A stretch of DNA of 64,000 bases, from assembly GCF_036669915.1 (NCBI RefSeq), contig NC_089314.1, positions 26,341,220-26,405,219 on the forward strand, written 5' to 3'. Both the position numbers and the translations under genes were made by a program. Shown piece by piece: positions 22,582 through 35,156 of this stretch. The notes under the pieces were generated by a model that saw nothing but the letters and a program-made list of their open reading frames with translations, was not told the DNA's origin and did no database searches. Every line of letters begins with the position of its first letter. Within the stretch, counting starts at the first letter, position 1. This DNA is from Pocillopora verrucosa. Its lineage: Eukaryota; Cnidaria; Anthozoa; Scleractinia; Pocilloporidae.

Positions 22582-22789
22582 ATACAAATCCCTAAATTAT
22601 GAGATCTGACCATGGTACTTATATTCTGCAGATACATCTTGCAAAAGTGGGGAGTGCAATGTGGCATATAACAATAACATTACTACAAAAGAGTAGTGGA
22701 TTGTAATGGAAAGCCACTACTCCAGAACCACAGGATCAACTGAACCATCAAGTAGAGAAGTGTAAAGTTTATATCCCATACCACACAAC

Positions 22790-25700
22790 TCAAGCAAAAA
22801 GTCCAAGGCGAGTTGTTTTTGCTGAAAGGAAGGTGTGCATAACGAAAACCACAGGTTTTGGACAGCCATGCAGATCAAGTTCTAAATCTAACTCCTGAAA
22901 ATAAAGAAAAAAAAGTGGAAATACATTCTCATCTTATTAAGACAGTCCTTACAAAACAGATGTGGCCCTGAAGGTAAGCAAGGTTGTCAATATAGGTAAA
23001 GGTTGTGAAAAACAAAACAATACCTGATCAGACTCATCTGCTCCAAACTCTAGCCACAACATTCTCTGTCCATCATCTGCTGAGCGCTTTAGCTTCTCAA
23101 ATGGGAAATACCATAAGACCTGAGACCGATCATTGCCCTCATTAACGCGTGCATGTGTGAGGGTGAACCCATTTTCAAAGTGCACAGTTAAACGTGCCTC
23201 TTGATCTCTCCAAGTCACAGCTGAAAGAAAAAATTAAACTTAATCACCTTAAAATTAAACTTAATCACCACAAAAGAAAAATAGCTTTAAAATTGTGTGC
23301 CCCCACTTCTCTGTAAGAGAAATCTGACATAACACAAACATGAAGGCTTCAAAATTATTAATTTAAGCCTTCAACTCCCATGAGTGACCAAGACAGAATT
23401 TCTCCTTACAATACCAATAAAATATCAACCAGATAAGTCATGAGAATAAAGAAAAATATCAATTTGGGGATAATTAGTTGATCCAGTATTAAATTTTCTG
23501 AGGTAACATCATAAGAATTATATGGTTGGCAGTAAGGAGAAAGACAAATCTGATCAGGGAGTTAAAAGGTTAAATAACAGAAAAGATGTGGGTATTTGCT
23601 AGAGAAACCCTGTCCCCTTGCTAGTGTGATTTTCAGCCTAGCAAATCATTTTGCTCTTATAAATGGCTTGGCTATTGGCCAAAATACCTTCCTTTTGAAA
23701 AACCACTTCCATTGATACAACAGCGGAGCTCATTCTTATTGTTTCTGAGTTTAGAATAACTCTCCAACATGAAAAATAAATCACAGTTTTATTATTTTAA
23801 AATCATAAACTTCTCCTCTCCACCCTATTTTTAACTCAACTAACATCTTTCTAAACACATTAAAATTTCCCTGTGTTGCACTCATTTTCATAACATGCAT
23901 GTAACTTACCACAGTTTATTTCTTTGATCAAGGCTGCAGCATCATGAGATCCTTGAACCAGGCTCCGTGACCAGTTTGCCAATTCTCTTGGTGTTTCCAC
24001 TCTAAACATGTGTGCCTCTACTCCTTTTCTAGTTCCAGTTCGTGTTCCGAATGTCATTTCTTCATTTTGAATGTGGTTACTACCTTGTCCTGAATGAACA
24101 AGTCTGCAAACCAATATGAAACAAGATGACTCATCAGTAGTTTTCATGCCTTAGGGTTGTTGCTAAACACCAGCTTCTCATAAAATTTTCAGGCTGAGAA
24201 ATAGTTGATGACCAGCTGGATTTTGGCTGATGATTACCTGATCAACGTAAGCAGATGATATTTAGGTGGTGCATACACAATGGTTTGATATCAAAACCTA
24301 TATTCTCATTGAAAAGGTTTCAATAAGCCCCTAGCCATCTTGAGTACCAGTGCAACAATAACAAATACAAGTACTTAAAACAAAATCCCAGTTTGAGCAA
24401 GTGTTTGACCTGTCCTCTTTCCATGTTATTTGTTTGCCATCTTGTTAATATAAAGCTTGGTAGCCTTGTGCAAAGGGGGTTGTAAAAGATTGGGAAAAAA
24501 GTTTTTGTCGCCAGATTTCCCTTTGCACTGATACGTTTGATCTTAACTGGCATAATATTTGCTCAGCCACCACCTCTGATGCAAAATTACATCTGTGTCA
24601 AATAGTTAGTAACATCATTCCCACAATGGTCAGCATTAAGCTACCACAAAATTTATATTTCAAAGCAAATAAAGACCTGTGATTTTAAGTCAAAAGATAA
24701 CATTTTGGGTTTTATTTTGTGGATGCAATCTGACTCTTACATGCCCTGGACAATTACAAAGAGGAAACAAAAACCAAAATTCATAAAACTTCAGAAGCCA
24801 TCTGGAGCATTACTTAACACATTAAAATTGTACCCACCTTGTAGCTAAGAGTGGATGGCTCATAACTGGTGCACTCCAATCCTCACGTGACCAAGGAGCA
24901 GCCATATACAACAACATGTCTTTTTCTGTTAAAGCAACAAACACAGGCTTCCATTCTGTGTGGGAGCTATCGCCACCAAGATGAACTTGTTCACTAAGCC
25001 AACCCATAGCTCGGACTTCACGATATCCTGCATTGGAACTGAGCATGTCATTCACTTCCTCAATGGCTATATAAAATACAAAGAAGGAAATGTAAGACCA
25101 ACTGATTTAGAAAACAATATAAAATTGATTTGTAGCACTTTTGCTAACTCTAATACCACAAAACATTAGAGACTTTCACCACAGACGTTCTAACACATCT
25201 TCAACTGAGAAATAATTGGCTTAACCCTTAAACTCCCACAAGTGATTAGCACATAATTTCTCTCCATACTATCCATACATTATCTAGCATATAGGCAATG
25301 AGAATACTCAAACTTATCTGGTAGAAGTTGTTATCTTGAACTAATATCATATTCTTGTGACAAATTTACACTGCAATTCGTCACAGCTAAGGAGTGAATT
25401 AACAATTAGACTCGGGGTCAAAGGGTTAGGAATGAGTAAGTACTCTCAATTTCTGAGCCCATAAGGTTTGGAATTCAGGGAAACTAAATCTGTCAAACAA
25501 GCAATGAAATAAGTAAATAACTCTCCTTGATACAGGTCACATATAAGTTGAAATTCTAGGAATTTCATGTTAAGTTAAACAAATCTTCCCCTATTGATAT
25601 CATTTCTTCTCATAACTTGTCTACCTGAGAATGTAAGAACATTGTGAGGAGAAGTTACAGATTGGTCATTCCTGATGGTAACAGGGTTCATTTTGAAAAA

Positions 25701-27617
25701 CAGGGCCTAGTTATTAATTATTCTGGAGAAAAAAGTCGAAGAAATATTTTTAAAAAAACAGCTGTTACCTTCTCATGAGTTACTTTGCAATAGAGAAACA
25801 TAAAGAACCACCCTAAAACCCAGCCCAGACAAGAATGATTTAAATACCATTATTAGAATTTTCACATCTATTTTTCATACACTGTATGTATCGGTAACAA
25901 GCGCTACATATGTATCTATGACTATCTGTGGATTTGAAAAAAGATGCGTTTGTTATTTTTATAAATTACACTTTAAATCTCCTAGAGCTTTTTTGGCAAT
26001 TGGCCACAAATGTCACATAGTGGAAAAAATTATTCCCAACCTCGGTCGAGTCGGTTTATCTAAATTTGCAAAATAAGAAAATTCATTTTCTGGTCGATCG
26101 AACTTGAATTAAACTTAAACTTACGACGAGTAACTAAAAAGAGTGGCAATGTATTTTTAATGTGTTTTGCAATCTACGCGAATTCGGGCGCGATTTGCTT
26201 CCAATTCAATATAACGCCATTAAAATTTCAAACTTTCAGTTACAACAAACTGCCTGAAAAAAGCGCTGTCTTTACAATCCATTCGTGTTCCGTAAACATG
26301 CCATTTTAAATGACAAAAATGTTTTGACTGTTTACGACCATTGAAAATTTATACATGATTCAAACAATAGCGACAAGCCGTGAACAATACGGACCACTTC
26401 GAACTGCCGGTAATGAAAATTTCAACTATCCAGACAGCTGTTCGCTGGATTATTATTCAAATACCAGAAGGAAATACTTGAAGTTGTAGAATGGGAACGA
26501 AACACTCAAGTACTTTCGAAATAGACACTAAAAATCATATAAACGTTGCACTTTAAACCGAAGTATTAAAATTTCGCATCTTTATCTTCTTCACGTGACA
26601 ACCACAACTTGATTTACTATGAAAGAATGAAGATATGAAATATGAATTCGATAGCTTGAATAAATGTTCTTTATTTTTGTCTAAATCTGTGCATTAGTTC
26701 ATTCACCCCGCCTGGAGTCGATAATTGCAGTGTTAAGTACCAAATCGGGCGAAGAAATAGAGACCATTGCTGAAAAACTTCTGATATTTTGCGCGAAAGG
26801 ACACGCAACAATTGACGAAGAAGCAAAATGACATGATACGCATACCTGGTGCAATGAGCCGTGTTATATTTGTGTGGATGTCCGTGAACCATTGACTCGC
26901 CGACGAGGTGTCTTTCCCTCGCAGAATGCAGGCAGATCTGGCGTCCGGATTGTAAAGTTCGAAAGTTCTACCGTGATTTTCTATCTTGGGCGAAACATAC
27001 TTTGTGACGAAGCATAGCTTGAGAGGAATTTTCTTTACTTCGACACAATTTGGTTTGTTTTCCGGAGCTGCTTGTCCTTCGCCGTTCACGCTCGCATTTG
27101 CAACAGCATTAGCGTTCAGTTCCGCCGTACGATGAAAGTAAGGTGTAACTTCTTTCACATATTTCACAGTCAAATCGACCTCCTTCCCTGCACGTTTCAG
27201 CGCCCTTACAGCTTCGTCGTGGGTAGCATTTCGGAGGTCTTCTCCATTTACCGCCAAAATCGCGTCTCCTATGTATAAACTTTCCGTTTGATCCGCAGCT
27301 AATCCTTTGAAAATCTTCGAAATAAGTATAGGCATCTTGTTTTCCTTGCCACCTTTGATACTAATTCCTAAGCCGCCGACTTCTTGCTTTATGACTCGCA
27401 CAGTTCGGATTTGATCCGCTATGGTTTGCGGTGGTTCTACATGGTCGTTTGCTTCTGGTGAACGGGGAGGGGAGCTCGGTGAAGGCGGCTGGCCATTAAC
27501 TACAGGGTTATCTTCCACATTCAGAGTCAAAACATCGTCATCAAGTGTAGCCAACACTCGTTTCCATCCATCTTTGGTGAAAATTTCTAGCATTCCCGAG
27601 CGCGAAGTGGCCGCCAT
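22790..27617 (-). CDS. SNTB1: Syntrophin, complete, 5 exons, 498 aa
   Basis: Adaptor of the dystrophin complex on the inner face of the plasma membrane. Exons in transcript order: 27617-26846, 25066-24838, 24103-23910, 23220-23024, 22894-22790; phases sum to 1497 nt. A split first PH domain begins at about residue 8 ([18 protein letters not shown]) and resumes after the PDZ at about 195-255. The PDZ domain is at 72-153 with the carboxylate-binding loop [10 protein letters not shown]. The second PH domain is at about 275-400. The C-terminal syntrophin-unique region ends [20 protein letters not shown], then LGLFA and the stop. Order and length match the alpha/beta syntrophins. The symbol is given for the nearest-looking class (alpha1/beta1/beta2); cnidarian copies may predate that split. 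The start is the first ATG, next to the N-terminal PH strand. Confidence 0.92.
23364..23573 (+). repeat. Short interspersed repeat, subtype C
   Basis: Runs from TAAGCCTTCAACTCCCATGA to CAGGGAGTTAAAAGGTTAA, with internal AGTGACCAAGACAGAATTTC. Intronic in syntrophin. Confidence 0.75.
25221..25428 (+). repeat. Short interspersed repeat, subtype B
   Basis: Runs from TTAACCCTTAAACTCCCACA to CTCGGGGTCAAAGGGTTA, with CCATACATTATCTAGCATAT and AACTTATCTGGTAGAAGTTG inside. Intronic in syntrophin. Confidence 0.75.
25585..25690 (-). repeat. Short interspersed repeat, subtype C fragment, reverse
   Basis: About half of a subtype C unit: CCCCTATTGATATCATTTCT, CTTGTCTACCTGAGAATGTA and a degraded end CTGATGGTAACAGGGTT. 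Intronic in syntrophin, about 160 bp from the preceding copy. Confidence 0.45.
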
Positions 27618-28383
27618 GTTTGGGCCTCACGTTACCCTTATGCTTGCCCTCGGACGTGTTGAGCGAAGAGTCTGGTAATGAGTCGCATGATATCGAAATC
27701 TGAAAAGAATCATGGATGGTGTTCGTAAAGAAATAAAGAGATAAATAAATATCAAAAAAGGCTTGTTTAAAGACCTTCGCGAGAGTGTGAGCGAAAGAAC
27801 GAATAATCCAATTCATCTCAATAGATTCTTTTGAGTGCCTCTCATGTTTACAGCAAATATACATATTCATTTATTTTAATACAAAAATATGCCCTTTATG
27901 TGCACGATGCCTCAAGGTATTCTTGGCTTCAAGTGGAGAAACGTGTTTTAACGCGAAGCAATGAGGCTGTTACTACCTCTGTGTAAAGCCTTTTCCCCTT
28001 GTCTACAAGAGACTTTGGATCCAACGCTTCTTGTCCTTTGACACAGCCAACATCATTTTAAAGTGAGAAAAGGTAATATTCATGAAACAGACAAACAATT
28101 ATTGCCTACGCCTAGATTAAATACCGTTTTATTTACAACTAGGGCGGCTTAAATGACGTTTTTCTGTCGCTCAGAACATAGCGAATAAAACGTTTGGAAA
28201 TTTTTAAATCAAAATATATATCCTGTAGGCTTTCTACGGCTCCTTCGAAACAGCTCTGAACACTGGTGAAATATTTCTTCAACTGTTTTGATCTCATTTC
28301 AACACATGGTCGTTCTTTGTTTCCTAATTTTTTCTCTTTTCAGCTACTTTTGACTGAGCACATTTCAGTTGCCGAGGGAAATC
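27618..28383. other. Divergent upstream region between syntrophin and CTHRC1-like copy A
   Basis: It must hold the syntrophin promoter (minus) and the CTHRC1-like promoter (plus). From about 27900 onward the sequence is recognisably similar to 37860-38340, upstream of the second CTHRC1-like copy (shared blocks such as CGCGAAGCA.TGAGGCTGT and CATCATTTTAAAG). The duplication therefore included upstream DNA. No other gene is seen. Confidence 0.55.
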
Positions 28384-30559
28384 ATGAAAACAGCGAGTTT
28401 TATTATCATTTTGGTCACCGCCTGCATGGTTTCACAACTGGCACGTTCCGCCAACCAGTCAGTAAGTTTTTCGCCGGAAGCGAAAGAGTTCGATTCAATT
28501 ATAACTACATTTCATGAGAATACTTTCGAACTGAAATATCGAAGGCTTTCTATGAATCTATCTGGAAACTAGGATTCAGTTAATAAACCCTCTTCTATCG
28601 CAATTTGCGAATCATTGTAAATCATCATTTTCTAAAGTCTTTAACTATGGACTGGTCAATGGGGTGATGGCTTGTGCGTCTAACGCTTAAAATTTTGGAC
28701 ATTCTAAAGCTAATCGCTAACCCCAAATCATGACAAAACGACACATGAAACATTTTAGAGAGAAAAATAATTCACAAATAACATTTTGAACGACTTACGG
28801 TTAAAATTGGTCAATTTGTACGCCGTACGGCTAAATATTTTGGCCGCCTTACGGCTAATGGTTAACCCCAATGAGACTCTCGTATGGAATAAGTCATTGG
28901 AAATTTAAATTCACAACGGGGAGAATATAAGATGTATACCTAGAGTCCTAGCTTCTGTCAACGAAAGTTTTATTTTTCGTCACTTCTGCTTCATTGAGGG
29001 GATATTTCTTAGGCCTACATGCTCAAACCCTTTCCACAGATTAGAAACTTTCAAGCGTAAAAAAAAAAAAAAAAGGAAAAATGCTGAAAGTCAGCTGGAA
29101 ATTTTCAGAACATGATACCCGAGATTTTTCTCCCTCAAAGTGGTAGAATTTGAGCGTTTTCATGTTATGTCATTTTATGTCAAAATTTCGTCGGTTTTCT
29201 TGTTGGGCCCACCAAGGCCACCAATATGTATATTTGTTTGAATAAATGTTAAGTTTCAGTGAATCAATTATCCCCATCAGACATTAATCTTAAAAAATTC
29301 AACAAAAGTCAAAAGTTTCGCATTAAAATTTCGTTAATAAGGCATAAAAAGTAGAACAGAGACCTGAAATTGGCATCCACGCTAAAATATCTTTTAACGC
29401 ATCTACAGGCGAGTAAAATACAATACAATGCAGTTTCTGGTCATGAAGGAAAAGGAGGGTCTTTATAAGTTTTTTACGTTTCACATCTAAATTTTCTTAT
29501 TTCGAGCTTACTTAAAAACACTTTCTCCAAATTTCACCTATTGATCTTATTTTAAAGGCCAAGTCTCCAAGCTGTCCCTCCACTGGCTGTAGTGGCGTCC
29601 CTGGTGTCCCTGGGGTTCCAGGGCTCAATGGGAGAGATGGAAAAAATGGTAGAAATGGGGCTAAGGGGGAAAAAGGACCTGAGGGGGCACCGGGAAAGAT
29701 GGGCCCTAAGGGTCCTGCGGGTATCAAAGGCGAGCCAGGTGCCAAAGGAGAACCCGGTGCCCAGGTCTCTGGTCAGAAAAACTGGAAACAATGCGCATGG
29801 AAAAATATTAATGATGGGAGAAACTATGGACTAATAAAGGTAAGGAAACAACGAATTTCATGTTGGTTATTCTTTCAGCAGGAAAGCAGCTGCAGAAGCA
29901 AGTCAGGCCTCAACGACTTTATTATTTTGTGCAAAGTGAGATGAAGTGTTTACAGTCAGTGTGTTGGGGGTTCTAGGAGTGTTAAATCGATATGTTTAAA
30001 GCTGTAATTCTTATTCAATCAGAAAACTAAAAAGCGCTCGGAATCTGCCTGTCGCCATATGGTGTTCCATAAACTTATTCAGGAGTAAACAACTTCCTAA
30101 AAAAATCAACAGCAAAGTATATCTATCTCGTTTTTTGATCGTCCATCTATTTATCAACTAATTCATTATACTTATTTTCATCTATTTTTCTAGGACTGCT
30201 CTTTTGTTAAGCAGCATTCTGCTACGGCCTTGAAAGTCGAGTACAATGGTGATTTCAGAATAGCCTTTTGCTGGGAATGCTGCAAGCGCTGGTACTTTAC
30301 TTTCAATGGCGTGGAATGCAAAGGTCCCCTCGCCATCGATGGTATCTATCATATTCAAGCGAACCACGGTAGAAAAGACTACAACATTCACAAAGTAACT
30401 CATATTGCAGGCTATTGTAAGGGAATTCCTAGAGGCATCGTGAAAGTTGGAATCAACGTCGGAGACTGTGTGGGGAAGGAATCAGGATCTGATGCTTACA
30501 CAGGGTGGAATTCTTTCACTCGCATTATGATCGAGGAAGTCCCTCCACCACAGAAGTAG
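28384..30559 (+). CDS. CTHRC1-like secreted collagen-repeat protein, copy A, intact, 241 aa, 3 exons
   Basis: Resembles vertebrate collagen triple helix repeat-containing protein 1, a secreted modulator of Wnt/PCP and matrix signalling. Exons: 28384-28461, 29558-29839, 30194-30559, all phase 0. The N-terminus [20 protein letters not shown] is a signal peptide. Residues about 38-94 form 19 uninterrupted Gly-X-Y triplets (GVP GVP ... GAK GEP GAQ). The C-terminal domain carries the family hallmarks [45 protein letters not shown] and [13 protein letters not shown], and is rich in cysteine. The first exon encodes only the signal peptide and the collagen repeats sit wholly in exon 2. The role in this animal is inferred from family only. 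A downstream AATAAA lies at about 30694. Confidence 0.88.
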
Positions 30560-31532
30560 CTGAAGGATTACACAGAATCCAAACGGAGACAACGCCTTGG
30601 AAAGATTAGCTACTATGGTTTAGTTTGGGTGACGCTTAATAGCTTTTGGTGTAATAAGGTGAAGGAAATAACTGCTTCATTGGGAATTTGGGAATAAAAA
30701 TGTTTTCCAAAACACGAGTCGTTTAGCTTGATTATCCAACTGTGCTTTTAGGGTGATTTAAAATGGTTTCGTTTTACTGAACACACCACTTTTACATGAA
30801 GGATCGTTACCCCCACCAATTTTTCATTCAAATAAAGTTTACTCGCTGAAAATGGCACAAAAAAAGGCCACCTATTTCTCAACAAGTCACGGGAATTTTT
30901 TGTGGAACCCAAATATTTGTGATTGAGTTGTGATCAGCATCAAGATTCATTTTTCTGCGACGAGATTAGATGCCTTATAGCCTTCAATTGATTCGCAGAC
31001 ACTCACCGCTCTCTGATAATCCAATTTCATATCAGAGTAAAAGTAAGTCAAAGATCAAGTCCAACCCTCCCCCCCCCTCTATGAAATATTTGGTCATTGC
31101 TCTGACGACTGAGTTTGAAGAACACTTGTCACGAACTGATGCTCAGACTCTATCCGCATTGTTATTAGCCATTTTGAATTGCGCTATTGGTCCTAGACTC
31201 CCATACCCAGTTTCTCCTTCCTGTTTCCAAGTTTTTCTTTCCCAGTTCCCTGCTCCCCGATCCCCGTTCTCCGTTCTTGATTTTAGTATCGTGCGTGCTA
31301 AGATTTAGTGACACTGACTTTGTTTAACTATTATAACAATATTAGCTATACTAGGTCGTCGTCTTAATTATTTGTGGCAAGCTTTTAATGCCTTTTTTAA
31401 ATGCTTCTGTAAACCTAAAAATAAAATACTGGTTTAATTAGGCGTCATTTCAAACGACGACTGATTTAGTTCACAAAGAAAAAAATTATCAAATGAGCGG
31501 TTTATTTACCACAATGTTCCAACCTTTCTTAA

Positions 31533-31702
31533 GGCCTATTTACACGGCACGACTTTGTCGCATGCGACAAGCTTACGACAGGCCTACGACATGACTTAAG
31601 AGTCGTAAGCGAGTTGTAGGTTTGATTTACACGAAACAATTCGTGTCGTAAGCCTGTCGTAAGCTTGTCGCATGCGACAAAGTCGTACCGTGTAAATAGG
31701 CC
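31533..31702. mobile_element. Palindromic MITE, 170 bp
   Basis: The ends GGCCTATTTACACGG and CCGTGTAAATAGGCC are inverted copies. The next blocks CGACTTTGTCGCATGCGACA and its mirror, then AAGCTTACGACAGGC and its mirror, extend the inverted repeat over most of the element. A possible CTTA target duplication flanks it, with one extra A on the left. No coding capacity. Confidence 0.8.
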
Positions 31703-31734
31703 CTTACTCAATCACTTTATCACAAGTATAACTA

Positions 31735-31827
31735 GGTTCAGTCGCCAGCGGTGTTTCGGTGCACCCATAATCCTCTCCGCACTCGGAGCGAATCGTGCAC
31801 CGAAAATCCACCGTTGGAGACTGAGCC
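31735..31827. repeat. Short palindromic element, partner of 45751-45863
   Basis: GGTTCAGTCGCCAGCGGTG at the left is answered by CACCGTTGGAGACTGAGCC at the right, with TTTCGGTGCAC and GTGCACCGAAA nested inside. A diverged copy occurs in opposite orientation at 45751-45863. It marks the outer limit of the inverted gene duplication. Confidence 0.7.
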
Positions 31828-32132
31828 TATGCTGTAATCAACTCAGCTAACTTAAAGGAAATTGATAAAGAGGAAAATTTTCCACCTTCATCAAACGAGA
31901 AAGTGTGAATCAATCTTAGAGCACGATTAACTATGAAAAATACTTTGGCTTTCTGAGCATAATCAACTTTGATAGTTTCTTACTTCACTCTATGAATAAT
32001 GAAATGTTACCATCTTAAAAAACCTGTATAGGGAATCAAGTTTATAAGAAATTGATATTAAATTTAAGTTTACATGGTAAATAAGTCAATAAATCATTGA
32101 TTGAGCTTTTCACTGGAGGTTTGGTACGATTC

Positions 32133-35100
32133 TTAATCTGATTTTGAAGCTTTCCTTGTTTCACCAGGAAAACCTGTCACAGAGAATGAGAAAATAAAGC
32201 TACGATTAACTTTTCGGTACTAATTTTGTTACCAACCCCACTATCTTAGTCTGCACTTCAGGTTACGCACCAAATTTTTTTTTTCCACGCAGATTTATGT
32301 CCCAAGTGTGAAACTTGGATACTTATAATTTGTCTGGGCTCAAATAGAGAGGGTAATTTTAATTTAAAAAGTTTAGAAAATTCAATTTAGTGAGGGCCAC
32401 ATTGAATTATGGCCTGTTAAATTATTGACTTATCATAGCGCACGTAATAACTGGGAGGTATAAATACTATCTCTGACCAGTTGTTAAAACGTTGGCCTCT
32501 AAACTTTCAACTGTGACTTTGTAATTCCGAATCTCTTTATAATGAAAGTCTTTTTTTACAATCTGGTTAATCAGATTTTAATTAAAAACTTTCATGGTTA
32601 AGAGGTCCAGGAAGTCCCTAAGTTTCATTCCGAATGAGGGCCCTTCTTCCTTCTGTGATAAAAATCCAAGATGGCGGATGATCACTCACTCCTACCCAGC
32701 AGTCCTATCAGGCCCTAACCCTTAGGGTACCCCCCTCAGAATCCTCCGTTTAAATGTTACTTTTCTCAGTATTTGTTTTTTTATCAGTGATGAAGGGTAC
32801 GGTGCTAATTCGCCGTGCAAAAAATCTTAATATTTAAAATATATTAATTATATTATTTGTTTACCTGTTAATTTGGCAAACTCTCTAGCATCACTGGCAA
32901 ACTTCAGCTTCTCTGTGACGAGCAGACTGTAAGAGACATTCAAGAGTAAATATCTCTGCTTCCTCATTCTATAAAACAAAGTGCACTTGCAATGCTTTTA
33001 AACCAATTTCTTCACCACAAATGGATTCTCAGTTTTAACCTTAGCGATTAACAAATGGCATCAATAGCTGTGATAGTATAACAAATGGAAATTGGTTTTT
33101 GCTTACCTAAAGAATTTCTCTCTCTTCTCCTTAACTGCCGTCTGTGCGAACCATGAAGGCTCACACAGAATGATACGGAGGACTTGATTTTCAAAGCTAT
33201 CAAAAACCCAAGTAAGTTTTAAGAATGTTTAGAGAGACGGAAGAAGCGCAATTATTATATTTTAATTTGGTACTTTTCTTTTCGGGTATTTATGGCGGAA
33301 AACTTTGTCACTTATTATCGATCCCAGGAACTGACCGTTCTTAACAAGAGTTTTAGGTACCTTTACGGCAATTTTCTATTCACATATAGTTTAAAACAAA
33401 ACTCGATCTTACAAAATTTGAGCACATCATTGTCACAGGAAACAAGACTGTCTCAAAACTCACCGACTGCAAATCCTGTCCAGGATTTCTCCGCTCCAGT
33501 CGGACAGGTATGTTGTGTTGTTGTCTGAATTCTTGTACACAATTATGAGTGGCTCGCTTGAACCTTTAAGCACTGTGGCAATAGCATCAGGAATGCAACT
33601 GTATTTACAACAGAGAAGGAAAACAAAAATAAAATGACACCACAGTCTAACTGGAAATGTTTTAAAAGAAAAAGGCTTTGGCCTGGAGACTGTGATTTGT
33701 GGCCCACCGTCATTAACAACTTGTATAGAAATAACTCCACCAATGAAAGTAAACCTCTGAATCAGAACTTTTATCCAGTTAATACCGCTCTTCCTTCCTT
33801 TACAGATCTAATATTACATTATGCACAGGTCACCCCCACCCCACCCCCGACACACACACACACCCAACCTTTGAATGACACCAACACTTACTTGAGGCTC
33901 ATGTCGTCAATAGTCTCATTCAGAGCGGAGCTGTACAATGTGAACCAATGAAAACCTTTTTCATGAAAGCCTGGAAAAAAGCGATAAACATTGAAAATAT
34001 TTTCCCTGTCTAAGTTCGATACATAACCGCTTAAACACACACAAAAAAATTACAGTGCAGTACTTTTATTTTGCAGTCTCCTCAGAAACCCTTGCTTTTT
34101 CTTGTAATGCTCTTTGTTAAAGGGTTTCCGCCTCTTGAAAAGGTCCTTTAAAAACATGTTTTTTTAATATACCTTCGTAATGAAGACAGGATGGAAGTTC
34201 TTTCTCCAGAATTGTATTATTTTCTCGTTCGCCTTCCTTCTTTACATCACATTTCTCTTCTAGATCTTCGGTATCTTTACCGACCCTTCTTGCAACTTCC
34301 TCGTTGTTTTCCACTCGCTTACTGTAGGTAACTGAAATAGAAAAACAAAAAATAATTAACCTGATGACTTTTAAAATTTTATCAATATTTATTACTAACT
34401 ACAGCTTTATACAAAACGATCAATACTCAAAACTAAAGCGTTTTTTGTTTGAGTGTCGTGAGACTGAAACCTAAATAATCACAATAGCTTATCGAAATAA
34501 AAAGAGAAATTGGGTACCCTTTTGAATCTGATTGGTTGAGAGGGAGGCACCAATTTTCTACGCCAATCACAGCGCGAAGCGAAACAAAACCAGCGCAGTG
34601 CCGGATTACTTTCTACAATGAAAGGAAAATTACACAAAACGTACCGAGTTCAGGGACACTATCCTCATAAAGGTCTTTGGCGCCCATTAGCCATATTAGA
34701 GTACTAGGCACTACATCAGGGGCATACCATCCTGTGGTGTAAATTTTCGGTGTAACAGACCACACCCTGGGTGTAGCAGAGCTGCTGCTAGAAGTATGGA
34801 GCTTGTTATTTTTGCTGTGAACATCTTTCAGAGACGACACCACGTACTTTTGGCCCTTGGCCGTCTGGATAATGACATCAAAAACAATCAAAGTAAAGGG
34901 CGTTTTACACAAAATAAAACATCCAAATATCAGTCAAAACGTTTGGCAGGTTGCAAGTTAACTGCAGATTTGGAACCCGAACTGAAAGTTATTGGCTTAT
35001 GAATAAAGTTTCTGTCGATCCGTAAATCTGTCTATCTATGGTCAAAAGTTCTTGAAGCGTCAATAAATGTTTACCCGCTGAAAAAAAGATACCAACCTTT

Positions 35101-35156
35101 TTTCTTCTGAAGACTTTTGGAACACGGTGATTGTCACCGCTAAAAGCGCATCCCAT
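32133..35156 (-). CDS. Unrecognised N-myristoylation-signal protein, copy 1, 281 aa, 8 exons
   Basis: Exons in transcript order: 35156-35097, 34864-34645, 34331-34173, 33970-33892, 33598-33464, 33196-33107, 32926-32865, 32173-32133. The phases sum to 846 nt and every exon has exactly the same length as in copy 2. I do not recognise the family. The N-terminus MGCAFS fits an N-myristoylation signal (G2, S6) with an adjacent Cys3 for palmitoylation, followed by a basic stretch FRRKK, so membrane attachment is likely. A serine-rich segment (TSSSSSATPRVW) leads to GWYAPDVVPSTLIWLMGAKD, a charged coiled-coil-like region, then a C-terminal domain with GFHWFTLYSSALNET, EPLIIVYKNSDNNTTYLSDW and VLRIILCEPSWFAQ. 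The intron 1 donor is a weak AAG|GTTGGT, whereas copy 2 has GTAAGG. Confidence 0.8.

Larger units (their letters stand above)
18801..22789. other. Convergent intergenic region between the ML gene and syntrophin
   Basis: Holds the 3' ends of two convergent genes. An AATAAA at about 18954 probably serves the ML gene. A fold-back element lies at 19188-19460, a subtype A repeat at 20712-20900 and a subtype C repeat at 22371-22581. The remainder is very AT-rich and probably includes a long syntrophin 3' UTR on the minus strand. No further gene is supported. Confidence 0.5.
30560..32132. other. Convergent intergenic region with two palindromic elements
   Basis: Holds the 3' end of CTHRC1-like copy A and, on the minus strand, the 3' end of the MGCAFS copy 1 gene. 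Palindromic MITE-like elements lie at 31533-31702 and 31735-31827. No coding gene is supported; the 112-codon frame at 30970-31308 is low-complexity and has no homologous counterpart in the duplicate. Confidence 0.5.

Noticed and set aside
26733-26845. Extension of the syntrophin N-terminal ORF to [12 protein letters not shown] and beyond
   Set aside because: This is intron read-through. A consensus donor (GTATGC) at 26845 joins in phase to the next syntrophin exon and restores family sequence.
29512-29791. Minus-strand proline-rich ORFs opposite the collagen exon
   Set aside because: Antisense shadows of Gly-X-Y repeats; glycine codons read in reverse give proline.
30970-31308. 112-codon plus ORF after CTHRC1-like copy A
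   Set aside because: Low-complexity, proline/serine-rich, and not conserved in the otherwise duplicated region after copy B. No splice or domain support.
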